From JAZDEU01 sp043808545 (GTDB lineage: Bacteria; Patescibacteriota; Patescibacteriia; JAZDEU01), in NCBI GenBank assembly GCA_043808545.1, contig JAZDEU010000003.1:1-26479 (forward strand): a DNA stretch of 26,479 nt, given 5' to 3'. The notes under the pieces are model-generated. The model did not search any database. It was not told the DNA's origin and saw only the letters and a list, made by a program, of their open reading frames with translations. This document shows positions 13,876 through 22,397 of the stretch, piece by piece (position 1 is the first letter of the stretch; every line of letters starts with the position of its first letter). Made by a program: the position numbers and the translations under genes.

Positions 13876-14004
13876 ATGAAGCGCTTGCCATTAAGCGCTA
13901 TACAACAAATTAAAGATTTTTTAAAGTCCGCTAAAGATGAAGGAGTAAAATTGGAAATTGAGTTGGGAAAAGACAAGTATGAATTTATTAAAACTACCGA
14001 TTAG
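13876..14004 (+). CDS. Possible 42-residue protein
   Basis: ATG at 13876, TAG at 14002-14004. The protein begins MKRLPLSAIQQIKDFLKSAK and continues with KLEIELGKDKYEFIKTT. The helix-then-strand make-up and charged residues look coding, but it is short, lies among repeats and has no ribosome-binding site. It could be a remnant. The rest of the 13634-14114 gap holds only the promoter at 13703 and the palindrome at 13812. Confidence 0.4.
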   Translation: MKRLPLSAIQQIKDFLKSAKDEGVKLEIELGKDKYEFIKTTD

Positions 14005-14114
14005 AGAATACTGAAAAGACAAATTCTTATGTAAATTCTTCATATATTAAGGAGTCTCAAAAATCATTAAAGCTATTACTTTCTGCCTTATTTCCAGCTA
14101 CATAATACATAATA

Positions 14115-15311
14115 CTAACCCCCAAAAACCACAGGCAAAACAATTTCTCCGCCGCCCCGTAAAACAGTGAAATTCACCGAAGCGCCTTTATCATAATCTT
14201 GAATTAAATCTGACAAATTATTATCCTTTACCTCATCCTTTTCTATTTTTAAAATTATGTCCCCCGCCTTAATCCCAGCGTCTGCGGCTGGACTCTTGAG
14301 CGCAACCTTCTGAACTAAAGCCCCTTTCTTATCATAAGGACTTTTGCCTGCCTGCTTGTCCGCGAAAGCGAGTGCAGGCAGACCTAAAATCTTGCTAAAA
14401 TCAATATATTCTATGCCTAAAGATGGTCTTAATATCTCTTTGTTTTTTAACATGCTCTTGAACGCCGTCTTAATCGTATTGCTCGTAACCGCCTTATGAT
14501 CTTTTGCCATAATTCCAGCCAATTCCCCTTTTAAATCTATTACCGGCGCGGAAACATAATTTTTCCCTAAATTTTCTCCAATAAGCATCCAATTATTCAA
14601 AACATCTGATGATTTTATGTAATCTTCTTTTTTCTCAAAAATCCCATATTGCGTATCATTTATATTTTCTATGCTCACTTGATTTTCTTTTCCGACTAAT
14701 AAAACCGTCTGCGCGTCTTTCATGTCTTCTTGCTGCGCCAAAGAAATAACAGGAAGTCCGCGGGCGTCTATTTTTAAAAACGAAAGATTGCTAAATTTAT
14801 CTTTTATTACTTCTATAACATCATAGCTTTCCTTGCTATTGCCGCTAAAAATTATTACATAGCCATTCTTTTTGGCGTCATTATACAAAAAAGAATCTAT
14901 TCCATACGATAAAATCCACCCATCATAAGTTAAAACAACTCCGTTGCCGACAAAATTTTCTGGCAGAAGAGAATTTTTGAAAACCGCAATGTCCTTATTG
15001 TCTTTATTATCCTTGCCAGCCTTATCAATGATTTTGTCATCCTTTTTATAAATATCAGCAACATTGTATTTTACGCTATTTAACACCTCAGTATAATTAT
15101 CATCTTGCGCCACAGTTATTTTTTTAGAAGCATTGAAAATATTATTTCCTGTTAGCCAGCCCGACATCTCCGACGCATTAAAATAATTTAATAATGAGAG
15201 CCGTACAAAATATAAATTTACTATAAAAGCTCCAACCATACCGCCGAGAATAGAAACAACAGCATAAAATAAAATAGCTTTGTTGAATTTATTATCTTTT
15301 GTATTAAACAT
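14115..15311 (-). CDS. HtrA-like membrane protein with degenerate protease domain and PDZ domain
   Basis: 398 residues. One transmembrane helix (about 14-34, AILFYAVVSILGGMVGAFIV) precedes a trypsin-like domain (about 110-290) and a C-terminal PDZ domain (about 305-395: GALVQKVALKSPAADAGIKA, GDIILKI). The catalytic triad appears lost. Where HtrA has TNxHV, this has ILSYG. Where DxDLAVLK is expected it has FSNLSFLKID. Where GNSGGPL is expected it has NYVSAPVIDLKGELAGI. It is therefore probably a non-proteolytic binding or scaffolding protein. Residues about 309-322 (LPALAFADKQAG) just before the PDZ core are encoded by a CCTGCCTG-type palindrome (about 14346-14380) and look inserted. Confidence 0.8.
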   Translation of the reverse strand: MFNTKDNKFNKAILFYAVVSILGGMVGAFIVNLYFVRLSLLNYFNASEMSGWLTGNNIFNASKKITVAQDDNYTEVLNSVKYNVADIYKKDDKIIDKAGKDNKDNKDIAVFKNSLLPENFVGNGVVLTYDGWILSYGIDSFLYNDAKKNGYVIIFSGNSKESYDVIEVIKDKFSNLSFLKIDARGLPVISLAQQEDMKDAQTVLLVGKENQVSIENINDTQYGIFEKKEDYIKSSDVLNNWMLIGENLGKNYVSAPVIDLKGELAGIMAKDHKAVTSNTIKTAFKSMLKNKEILRPSLGIEYIDFSKILGLPALAFADKQAGKSPYDKKGALVQKVALKSPAADAGIKAGDIILKIEKDEVKDNNLSDLIQDYDKGASVNFTVLRGGGEIVLPVVFGG

Positions 15312-15332
15312 AATCCTTGACTTTATAAACTA

Positions 15333-15360
15333 GTAGGGGCGTATTGCAATACGCCCCTAC
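15333..15360. repeat. GTAGGGGCG 28-bp perfect palindrome
   Basis: GTAGGGGCGTATTG and CAATACGCCCCTAC form a perfect palindrome, flanked on both sides by ACTTTATAAAC-type repeats. It lies between the membrane protein at 15399 and the HtrA-like gene on the same strand. Confidence 0.8.
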
Positions 15361-15398
15361 GCTTCTTTATAAACTTTATAACTTTATTTTTAACTAAT

Positions 15399-16178
15399 TT
15401 ATATCCATTTAGTAGTAATCAGCAACAATAAAAACATTAACAGGCTAACCGTCATGTATTTTATTATAATCCTCTTCTCTAATTTATTCAATAACTTGTA
15501 TCTTGCTAAACCCGTGATTGTATAATAGCATAACACAAATACAGCGCCGTTAACATAAAAAGCGCTTGGCAAGAAAAAAATCATGAAATAAATTTGAGTT
15601 AATATGATGCTTATGATTATAATATAATTTTCCCCTGACTCAAAGCTTATTTTATTGATCCAAAATGTCTGTAAAAGAAGAATTATTATTAAAATAAGCA
15701 TTATAAGTATAAATCCTAAAAACCAGTAACTGCTTATTTCTATGCCTAAATTAATCTTTAATCCGTAAAAGCTGGAAGATATTAAAAACATTGAAACTAG
15801 ATTTATATATCCTGAAATATTTTCTAAAGAATAAATATGATACTCTGTTGATATGTGAAAATATGAAAATAAATTTTCTATATATAAAAATAAAATTATC
15901 CCGACGAAAACAGCGAATCCAAACTTCAGTAAATTATTATTTAAAAAAATGCAAGCCATCAATGAAGAAAATACTAAAATTAAAGGAGAAATCAAAAACA
16001 AAAAAATATTATATTTAGTTTCTTTTTTCTTTAAAATATAAAAAACGGTAAAAACAAGCAACGAAAAAATAAGCGCGGAAATAATAAAAAAGTATTGCGG
16101 CATTAAAAAAATAGCCCCCAAACCGAGAGAAACGCCAATTGCGCATACAAAAACTAAAATTCTTGAAAATAAAATCAT
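15399..16178 (-). CDS. Polytopic membrane protein of unknown function
   Basis: 259 residues with about seven or eight hydrophobic helices, for example LVFVCAIGVSLGLGAIFLM, FIISALIFSLLVFTVFYIL, FLFLISPLILVFSSLMACIF and FILIMLILIIILLLQTFWI. The soluble parts are short; one loop reads YFHISTEYHIYSLENIS. I do not recognise a family. It may be cotranscribed with the HtrA-like gene downstream, with repeats between. AAATTATGAATTATGAA repeats lie just upstream of the start (about 16188-16215). Confidence 0.75.
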   Translation of the reverse strand: MILFSRILVFVCAIGVSLGLGAIFLMPQYFFIISALIFSLLVFTVFYILKKKETKYNIFLFLISPLILVFSSLMACIFLNNNLLKFGFAVFVGIILFLYIENLFSYFHISTEYHIYSLENISGYINLVSMFLISSSFYGLKINLGIEISSYWFLGFILIMLILIIILLLQTFWINKISFESGENYIIIISIILTQIYFMIFFLPSAFYVNGAVFVLCYYTITGLARYKLLNKLEKRIIIKYMTVSLLMFLLLLITTKWI

Positions 16179-16318
16179 AGCGAAAAAATTATGAATTATG
16201 AATTATGAATCATGAATAAAAAAACAAATTCCTATGGAACGCAATTTTGAAGTATACTATCCATAAACAGTTTAAAAAATAGAAATTGAAACATTAAAAA
16301 TTATTTAGAAATTAGAAA

Positions 16319-16657
16319 TTAGAAATTTTTTTCCATATTCCCCCCATCCATCTCCGTCCATTCTCCATTATCAAATTTATACGCTTTAAACTTAGCGCTA
16401 AATTCGCTGTCAGAATAAATATATTCAACCTTTTGCGCAACGCCGGATCTTGCGGAATAAGATGATTTCTTATCAAGCACAACAGGCTTTACCGTCCGTT
16501 CTAATTTTATCTTTCCCAATGGACCATTAAAAATTATGTATTCAACATACGCGTTAGGAATATCTTCAATCATATCTTTCCCTTCATCTTCAATAGAATA
16601 ATTATCTAAAATCATCCCTCTTATATTGTTCCATTTTTCATCAGTCATAAATTGCAA
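16319..16657 (-). CDS. Conserved-looking hypothetical protein
   Basis: 112 residues, no signal peptide or membrane segment. It contains YVEYIIFNGPLGKIKLERT, then KPVVLDKKSSYSARSG and VEYIYSDSEF; the pattern suggests a small beta-rich fold with basic strands. I recall similar short proteins in Parcubacteria but know no function. AT-rich repeats of AATTAGAAATT type flank it, and 16658-16848 upstream is very AT-rich without a visible gene. Confidence 0.65.
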   Translation of the reverse strand: MQFMTDEKWNNIRGMILDNYSIEDEGKDMIEDIPNAYVEYIIFNGPLGKIKLERTVKPVVLDKKSSYSARSGVAQKVEYIYSDSEFSAKFKAYKFDNGEWTEMDGGNMEKNF

Positions 16658-16848
16658 AAATTTTTAATTTTGTAATTTTTAAATAATTTTTTAATGTCTG
16701 AATTTTTAATATCACAAATATTTCATATTTTAAAAAATTCTTCAATTTAAAAAATTATCCTGTTTTTAAAATTAAAAATTCAAGCATTATTTAAAAATTC
16801 AAAATTATAAAATTTTTTTCTGTACTATTAAAATTCCGACTCTATAAT

Positions 16849-18207
16849 TTATATTTTTAATATTTGTTCAAATTTACTAACATCTTTAAACGGACCAATA
16901 ATCGCCATATTAAGCTTATTATTCATAAATATATCATTAGCAACTCTTTGAATGTCAGCTAATCTTACTCTCTCAATCTTAGCAAAGATATCATTTAAAC
17001 TCAATACTTCTTTCCTTAAAAGCTCTTGAGAAGCTGTAAAATTAGCCCATTCATCAGAAGATTCAAGATTAAGCGACATCTTTCCTTTTAAATAATCCTT
17101 CGCTTTTTTAAATTCCTCCGTAGAAACGGCTTCAATCTTAATTTTACGATATTCAGCTAAAATCACTTCAACAGCCGATAAAACCTTATTATTATCTAAC
17201 CCCGCGCCAGTAACTAAATAACCCGAGTCCGAATCGCTTTCCGCGCGAGTATAAACATAATATGCCAACCCCCTATTTTCCCTGATTTCAAGAAACAGCC
17301 GAGATGACATCCCGCCGCCTAAAATTATAGATAATAATTTAATCGCGAACCTGTCTTTATGAAACATATCATATCCGCGTACGCCTAAACGAAGATGAGT
17401 TTGATCTGTTTTCTTGTACTTCAGATGTATTTCAGGTTGAACTTGTAAAATTTTCACTTTTTCTTTTCGGTTTTCTCCAGAAAAATTTTCATCATAACAA
17501 AAATAATCTGAAATCGCCCTGACTAAATTTTTATAATTACCAGCTTTTCCTTTCCTGTCTGCGCCAGCTCGCGCCAGCAGAGCGCAAGCGTGTTTCTCTT
17601 TTATCATAATTTTTTCCACCGCTTCCAAATTTCCTGAAACGCACACCACAATATTTCCAGCTGTATAATATTTTTTATAAAAATTTAAAATGTCATTTCT
17701 GCCAATTTTTCCAACGGTTGTCTTTGCGCCTGCGATATCCCAGCCTGCCGGCTGGTCGCCATACAGTAATTTATGCCATAAAGTATCAACATATTCCATA
17801 GGCATATCTTGATACATATTTATTTCTTCTATTATCACATTTCTTTCATTATCAATATCTTCAGAATTAAATTTAGAATTCAATAACATATCAGATAAAA
17901 CATCTAAAGCGATTTTTGAATGGACGAAATTGACTTTAGCGTAAAAACCCGTATATTCCTGCGAAGTGAAGGCATTATATTCTCCGCCGATACTGTCAAA
18001 TTCTTTTCCAATATCTATTTTTGACGGCCGCTTTTTAGTGCCTTTAAAAAAAAGATGCTCTAAAAAATGGGAAATCCCATTTATTCTTTTTGTTTCATAC
18101 TTGCTACCGACTTTTACTAATACAAGAATGGTAACCGTGCTTGTATTTTTAAGCGGAACTAAAAGCAGACGTAATTTGTTTGGAAATATTTTTTTTATAT
18201 GCATCAT
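16849..18207 (-). CDS. M16-family zinc peptidase
   Basis: Two-domain insulinase-like peptidase. In the longer form (TTG start at 18228) the zinc site is HFLEH at 54-58, with the distal Glu in ERNVIIEEINMYQD near 134-135, so the N-terminal half looks active. The second half has the substrate-arm stretches LRLGVRGYDMFHKDRFA and GGGMSSRLFLEIRENRGLAY. I prefer the ATG at 18207 (MMHIKKIFPNKLRLLL) over the TTG because M16 proteins start close to this strand. Residues about 202-218 (ACALLARAGADRKG) come from a palindrome-like repeat at about 17553-17600 and look inserted. M16 enzymes are usually cytoplasmic or periplasmic processing proteases; the substrate is unknown. Confidence 0.9.
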   Translation of the reverse strand: MMHIKKIFPNKLRLLLVPLKNTSTVTILVLVKVGSKYETKRINGISHFLEHLFFKGTKKRPSKIDIGKEFDSIGGEYNAFTSQEYTGFYAKVNFVHSKIALDVLSDMLLNSKFNSEDIDNERNVIIEEINMYQDMPMEYVDTLWHKLLYGDQPAGWDIAGAKTTVGKIGRNDILNFYKKYYTAGNIVVCVSGNLEAVEKIMIKEKHACALLARAGADRKGKAGNYKNLVRAISDYFCYDENFSGENRKEKVKILQVQPEIHLKYKKTDQTHLRLGVRGYDMFHKDRFAIKLLSIILGGGMSSRLFLEIRENRGLAYYVYTRAESDSDSGYLVTGAGLDNNKVLSAVEVILAEYRKIKIEAVSTEEFKKAKDYLKGKMSLNLESSDEWANFTASQELLRKEVLSLNDIFAKIERVRLADIQRVANDIFMNNKLNMAIIGPFKDVSKFEQILKI

Positions 18208-18239
18208 ATATTTTGGGACTATTGCCAAATGTCCTTACG

Positions 18240-18344
18240 CGTCATTCTGAACCCCGCTTGCGGGGTGAAGAATCCCACTGCTTACAGCACTACCATTATC
18301 AATTCACTCGCGCCACAGGATTCTTCGCTACGCTCAGAATGACG
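18240..18344. repeat. GTCATTCTGA / TCAGAATGAC palindromic element
   Basis: Ends CGTCATTCTGA and TCAGAATGACG are inverted, with inner arms AAGAATCCCACTG and CCACAGGATTCTT, plus an internal CCCCGC/GCGGGG hairpin. It lies between the PilX-like gene and the M16 gene and is related to the 87-nt unit in porB. Confidence 0.8.
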
Positions 18345-18368
18345 AATTTCTCAGCATAAAATTAAAAA

Positions 18369-19166
18369 TCACTTTTGTATCGTCTCTTCCGAAAAAATTA
18401 CAAACTCAAACACATTGCTTAAAGGCGCGTCCTTTAATACATAAGTTTTTATTCTCTGTTTCGCTGTATTAAATTTTCCTAAGGAATCTATAGTTAAAAA
18501 AGAAGGTATTCCAATCTGCTGTGTGCAAACCGCGTCGCTAAAAGTTTTAATTTCAACATTAGCATCATCATAACTTGCCTGCACTCTTATTGAATAACAC
18601 GTATTATTTAATAAACTGATTTGATTGTACGCAGTCCATGGTCCTGGAGTAAGCGGCGAGGTATAATATTCCTGTTCTCCTTTTTCTGGTAAAACAGTAA
18701 TACTGCCTGCGATTTCCCAAGGATAATATGTGACCTCTAAATCAGGTCCTGACTCGCCAGCAGTTAAATCATTCCAATTATATCGCACGCATTTTACTAA
18801 GCCGCAATCAGCCTCTGAATCGTATAAATTTATCAAAACCGGCCTGTTTTGCCGCAAAAGCGCGTTATAAGGAGTCGTGCTGGCGATCTCCCGCTCCCAC
18901 TGCGCAGTATTATCAAAAACTCCAGTATTTTCAAACGCATTCAAATATTGAGCGGTTCTATTCCCTTTTCTAAAATAATAAAGCGCGTTTTCCGTCGCGC
19001 TGTCAGCCGCATAATACGCGATTATTGAAAAATCTAAATTCTTAGACTGTTTAAGCTGGTTTAAAACTATGATTCCTACAGAAATTCCGCTAATTAAAAG
19101 ACCTGATAATATTAAAAGCGACATTATCAGTATTGACCCTTCCTTATTTTTTATAGCTTTAAACAT
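18369..19166 (-). CDS. PilX-like type IV pilus/pseudopilin protein
   Basis: 265 residues. The N-terminus KNKEGSILIMSLLILSGLLI is a short basic leader followed by a long hydrophobic helix, as in PilX-type minor pilins, and YYAADSATENALYYFRKG is the conserved stretch after the helix. The rest is predicted to be an exported beta-rich head with two Cys pairs (DCGLVKC; CYSI and VCTQ). It would sit at the cell surface as part of pilus or secretion machinery. No other pilus gene is in the window. The promoter at 19173-19201 places the transcription start at the ATG. Confidence 0.75.
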   Translation of the reverse strand: MFKAIKNKEGSILIMSLLILSGLLISGISVGIIVLNQLKQSKNLDFSIIAYYAADSATENALYYFRKGNRTAQYLNAFENTGVFDNTAQWEREIASTTPYNALLRQNRPVLINLYDSEADCGLVKCVRYNWNDLTAGESGPDLEVTYYPWEIAGSITVLPEKGEQEYYTSPLTPGPWTAYNQISLLNNTCYSIRVQASYDDANVEIKTFSDAVCTQQIGIPSFLTIDSLGKFNTAKQRIKTYVLKDAPLSNVFEFVIFSEETIQK

Positions 19167-19172
19167 ACTTGT

Positions 19173-19201
19173 ATTATACCAGTAAGAGTTTCTTTTGACA
19201 A
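19173..19201 (-). promoter_or_regulatory. Consensus promoter of the pilX-like gene, leaderless
   Basis: On the minus strand TTGTCA (19201-19196), a 17-nt spacer and TATAAT (19178-19173). Only six bases separate the -10 box from the ATG at 19166, so the mRNA would start at or next to the start codon. Confidence 0.75.
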
Positions 19202-19358
19202 ATTATAAAAAAAACTATTTAAAACTTTCTTAAAAAATGGTATACTAAAATAAACTAAATTCTTAAAGGTCGGATCTCATAAAAAAATATTTAAAAAATG
19301 TTCGTAAAAAAATCATTTCACTAATGATATTTTATAATGAACATAAAAAAAATAATTT

Positions 19359-21017
19359 ATGCAACAAAAAATTTATAAAGCATTTTTTTCTTTTTTCACA
19401 ATTCTATTTTTACTCGGCTGGCTTGCTCCCGCGCAAGCGTTTTATCTTGAAGTGCCGAAAAGAGTGAACGAAAGTTTTAATAATTTAAAAATGTCGCCAA
19501 GAGTGCTGGGAGAAACCGTTTCTGCAAATTCCAATGACAGCGCGTCTGCCCAGCCGCCGCAAACAACATTTCAATCTCCAATACAGCAAGAAACAAAAAC
19601 TTGCAATGTTAACGGTGTAGAAATGCAAGGTCCTTGCGAAAATTATAATTCCGATTCAGGCGGTCAGTCTTCCCAGCCGCAACCTCAAAATAATGATCGA
19701 AATGACGAACAAAGGCAAAAACAAGATGAAGAAAGACAAAAAAAAGATGATGAAAGGCAAAAAAAAGATCAAGAAAGATGGATAAATGATATGCGCCGAG
19801 GCAGTAAAGATATGGAAAGAAATATCACAAGATTATCTAATATGTTTAAAAAGGCGGAAAAAGACGGCACCGTTATACCACAGGATATAAAAGATCAATT
19901 AACAAAAGCGAATGAAATTATAAAATCAATCAATGCGGCGCAAACTGCGGAAGAAATGCAAAATATTGCTATGCAAGATCTTAATGATATAATGCGGAAT
20001 TTAGAAGAAGCGCGAATGGTTTTAATTGATCAAGCGCAACAGCTCAAGGATATGAAACGAGGGCTTAAGGATATGACAAAAGAATTAGCAAGATTTGAAA
20101 AGCAGGTGGAAAAATTAAAAAAACAAAAGATGGCAATTCCAGAAGAACTATCTGAAACATTGGGTAAAATAAAATCCACTGTTGCCGCTATTCAAAACGC
20201 TAAGACTTGGGAAGAAGCCCAAGCCGCAGGAATAGAAGATATGCGCGATTTATGGGACGCGTTAAATGAAAATCGCAGAACATTAGAAATGCTTTCCCGC
20301 TGGCCGCAAACTTTAAAAGAAATAGATAAACAATTAAAACAAATTGATAAAGAGTTGGCGCGAGCGAAAAAAACAACGGAGAAGGCAAAGAAAAATGGGA
20401 TGGATTTTTCGGATGTATATGCTGAATTTGAAGACGCGGTCAATAAATTAAAGTCCGCAAAAGGAGTTGCTCTTAAAAAAATGGCAGACGGCGAAGGCGA
20501 AGAAGCTTTTGAAATAATACAAAATGATTTTTTTGATCAAATGGACGATACGTGGGAGCATCAGCGGATTATTTCCACTTTAAATAATTTAGGAAGGTTT
20601 AAATCAGAATTTAAAAAGGGGTTGAACGAATTAAATGCGCTGATGAAAAAATTAAAAAGAAAAAAAATTGACATTGCTGAAATAGAAAAACTTATCGTCT
20701 ATGCCGCTGCGAGAGGAAAAGAAATAGAAACTTTGTTGAAAGCAAAACCGATAGACGCGGATAAAATTATAGACCTGCTTTATGAATTAGAAGATTTGAG
20801 ACAGGAATTTTATGACAAAACAGATGAGCTAACCGGCGGAGGAGAAACAATGCCATGGGAAAAAGGGACCGCGTTATTCACGACGCCAGCATTGCCGGAT
20901 AGCGTAAGTAAACTTATCCCGCAAAAGACACAGCCCGTAGAAAATATGGAACCCCAGAAACAAGAAAATATAAATACGGCTGAACCGCAAAAAATAGAAG
21001 GCAACGAGCCCGGCTAA
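19359..21017 (+). CDS. Secreted coiled-coil protein of unknown function
   Basis: 552 residues. Signal peptide: hydrophobic FFTILFLLGWLAPAQA, cleavage near 27. Residues 28-110 are low complexity (Ser, Gln, Asn) with a single Cys pair (KTCNVNGVEMQGPCE). From about 115 to 490 the protein is almost all charged helix, starting with repeats of the type ERQKKDDERQKKDQ. It includes related units such as MERNITRLSNMFKKAEKDG, MTKELARFEKQVEKLKKQK and ELARAKKTTEKAKKNG, suggesting three or more repeats of a helical hairpin. The C-terminal tail is Pro/Gln-rich. It is probably an extracytoplasmic structural protein. TATAAT at 19333-19338 lies 20 bases upstream of the ATG; TATACT at 19241-19246 is an alternative. 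Confidence 0.8.
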   Translation: MQQKIYKAFFSFFTILFLLGWLAPAQAFYLEVPKRVNESFNNLKMSPRVLGETVSANSNDSASAQPPQTTFQSPIQQETKTCNVNGVEMQGPCENYNSDSGGQSSQPQPQNNDRNDEQRQKQDEERQKKDDERQKKDQERWINDMRRGSKDMERNITRLSNMFKKAEKDGTVIPQDIKDQLTKANEIIKSINAAQTAEEMQNIAMQDLNDIMRNLEEARMVLIDQAQQLKDMKRGLKDMTKELARFEKQVEKLKKQKMAIPEELSETLGKIKSTVAAIQNAKTWEEAQAAGIEDMRDLWDALNENRRTLEMLSRWPQTLKEIDKQLKQIDKELARAKKTTEKAKKNGMDFSDVYAEFEDAVNKLKSAKGVALKKMADGEGEEAFEIIQNDFFDQMDDTWEHQRIISTLNNLGRFKSEFKKGLNELNALMKKLKRKKIDIAEIEKLIVYAAARGKEIETLLKAKPIDADKIIDLLYELEDLRQEFYDKTDELTGGGETMPWEKGTALFTTPALPDSVSKLIPQKTQPVENMEPQKQENINTAEPQKIEGNEPG

Positions 21018-21035
21018 CGATGCGCAAATTATAAA

Positions 21036-21068
21036 AAAAATCCGACGAATTTATCCGTCGGATTTTTT
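21036..21068. terminator. Bidirectional terminator between convergent genes
   Basis: AAAAATCCGACG / CGTCGGATTTTT with loop AATTTATC. A- and T-runs on both sides serve the coiled-coil gene (plus) and the HicB-like gene (minus) alike. Confidence 0.9.
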
Positions 21069-21078
21069 GTTTAAAAAG

Positions 21079-21357
21079 TTAATAGATTATTCCTTGACCA
21101 GCTAAATCCAAAGTATCAAAAATATAGTCGGAATCAAGTTTCGACACATTAAAATATTCCAAAACCGCGTCATTCATCATTTCCAGAAGTTCCTCTGTAT
21201 TGCTGGCATTAGTAACTAAGCCAGGTAAAGTTTTAGAAGTAGCGACTAAACCTTGATTGTTTAATTTAATTTCCCAGTCAATTTTCTCTGGAATATTATA
21301 CAATTTTTTTATGCAATTCGGGTCTTTTTGCGGGAAAAATATTCTAAATAAATTCAT
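21079..21357 (-). CDS. HicB-like small protein
   Basis: 92 residues from the ATG at 21357 (a TTG at 21417 would add 20 residues of poor quality). The middle, GLVATSKTLPGLVTNASNTE followed by ELLEMMNDAVLEYFNV, matches the HicB-type beta-hairpin and helix. The N-terminal part (MNLFRIFFPQKDPNCIKKL) is not typical. No HicA toxin or DNA-binding tail is seen, so it may be a solitary HicB-fold protein rather than an antitoxin. Just upstream (21430-21450) is a 21-nt copy of the first codons of the pilX-like gene (MFKAIKN). Confidence 0.6.
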   Translation of the reverse strand: MNLFRIFFPQKDPNCIKKLYNIPEKIDWEIKLNNQGLVATSKTLPGLVTNASNTEELLEMMNDAVLEYFNVSKLDSDYIFDTLDLAGQGIIY

Positions 21358-21455
21358 ATATTTTTTACTTAAATTATACTTTATTATAATTATATCTGAT
21401 TTTTTTATTACTGGCAAGTAGTGATATTTTTTATAGCTTTAAACATATTATAAAA

Positions 21456-22304
21456 CTACTCCTTTTTATTTAAAACTCTAACCGCTGTCCCTGATTTTTC
21501 GTTGTAATATTTTAAAGCGCCTCCCAGATCTTTAAATTGTTCCATATTTTCTTGTTCAATTTTTTCATAATCTTCCTCACTAACAGCTTGCCACTCGCCT
21601 TCCGCTCCATTTTTATTGCGAATTTGCCGACTCTTTAGCAACTCGCTTTTTTTAGGATTAAGATATATAACAATATCAGCATCAGATATAAGATTTTGCC
21701 GCAATAAATCAGCATGATTGATTATAAATGGAGGCTTCTCTTTTTGCAGAATATATTCCATAAGTTCTGATAAGTCGCAAGCTTCCCGCTTTTGTTTTTG
21801 ACGAAAAATCTGAAACCACCGATCCATGTCAATATTTTTAAAACCTAACTCTCGAGACACCTCTCTTGCAAATGTTGTTTTCCCTGAACCAACATTACCA
21901 ATTACGAAAATTTTCTCTGCGCCAATTCCCCTGATAATAGAAACTGTTGATTTTACATCTGCTTCAATATACATATCACGTCCTTCTTGTTTATAAGAAT
22001 CCTCTTTCCCTTTTTGAGTAATTTCTAATATTGGCATAAGAACATCCATTACTTTAGTTACAAAATCATCCTCGTCTTTATAAGTAATTAGTCCTAATTG
22101 GTCAACAGCCTTATTTGCTAAATCTTCACCTGCGACGCTTTTAAACTCATTCGTTTGCAGTTCAGCAATAATAACATCTATTGGCGAAGCCGAACTACGA
22201 AAAAGATCGCGTAGATCTAATTCTTTTTGCATTAAAATTCTTTTATCCACCTGCGGTATTTCTAATCTTTCAGGGTTATTTTGTAATTGACTTTCAAAAC
22301 TCAT
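21456..22304 (-). CDS. P-loop nucleoside-kinase-like ATPase with unknown N-terminal domain
   Basis: 282 residues from the ATG at 22304 (MSFESQ). A longer frame to 22364 runs through a repeat (22318-22350) encoding CQRNFDGTEK and is probably not native. The first 130 residues are helical and unassigned. Walker A is GNVGSGKTTFA at about 136-146. It is followed by FKNIDMDRWF and, later, ADIVIYLNPKKSELLKSRQI, as in adenylate- or shikimate-kinase-like P-loop proteins where Arg residues form a lid. It may phosphorylate a small molecule or polynucleotide; no specificity motif is recognised. tsaC lies upstream on the same strand. Confidence 0.7.
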   Translation of the reverse strand: MSFESQLQNNPERLEIPQVDKRILMQKELDLRDLFRSSASPIDVIIAELQTNEFKSVAGEDLANKAVDQLGLITYKDEDDFVTKVMDVLMPILEITQKGKEDSYKQEGRDMYIEADVKSTVSIIRGIGAEKIFVIGNVGSGKTTFAREVSRELGFKNIDMDRWFQIFRQKQKREACDLSELMEYILQKEKPPFIINHADLLRQNLISDADIVIYLNPKKSELLKSRQIRNKNGAEGEWQAVSEEDYEKIEQENMEQFKDLGGALKYYNEKSGTAVRVLNKKE

Positions 22305-22317
22305 ATTTTTTTTCTCC

Positions 22318-22350
22318 GTCCCGTCAAAGTTTCTCTGACACTTTAACGCG
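22318..22350. repeat. CCGTCAAAGT-type repeat upstream of the kinase-like gene
   Basis: CGTCAAAGT...ACTTTAACG arms. The same motif (CCGTCAAAGTC) lies inside porB near 8513-8535, and a related palindrome is at 23130-23167. Encodes RNFDGTE here and RGDFDGTKN in PorB on the same strand. Confidence 0.65.
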
Positions 22351-22397
22351 ACTAAATATTTCAAATCATATATTTTTCTAAAATCTGCAATCTAAAA

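Noticed and set aside
21415..21450. Second start of a pilX-like gene (MFKAIKN)
   Set aside because: Only about 21 bases match the first codons at 19166 and a stop follows after 12 codons; probably a small duplication remnant.
22305..22364. N-terminal extension of the kinase-like protein
   Set aside because: The extra 20 residues are encoded by a CCGTCAAAGT repeat also found in porB; the ATG at 22304 is more likely native.
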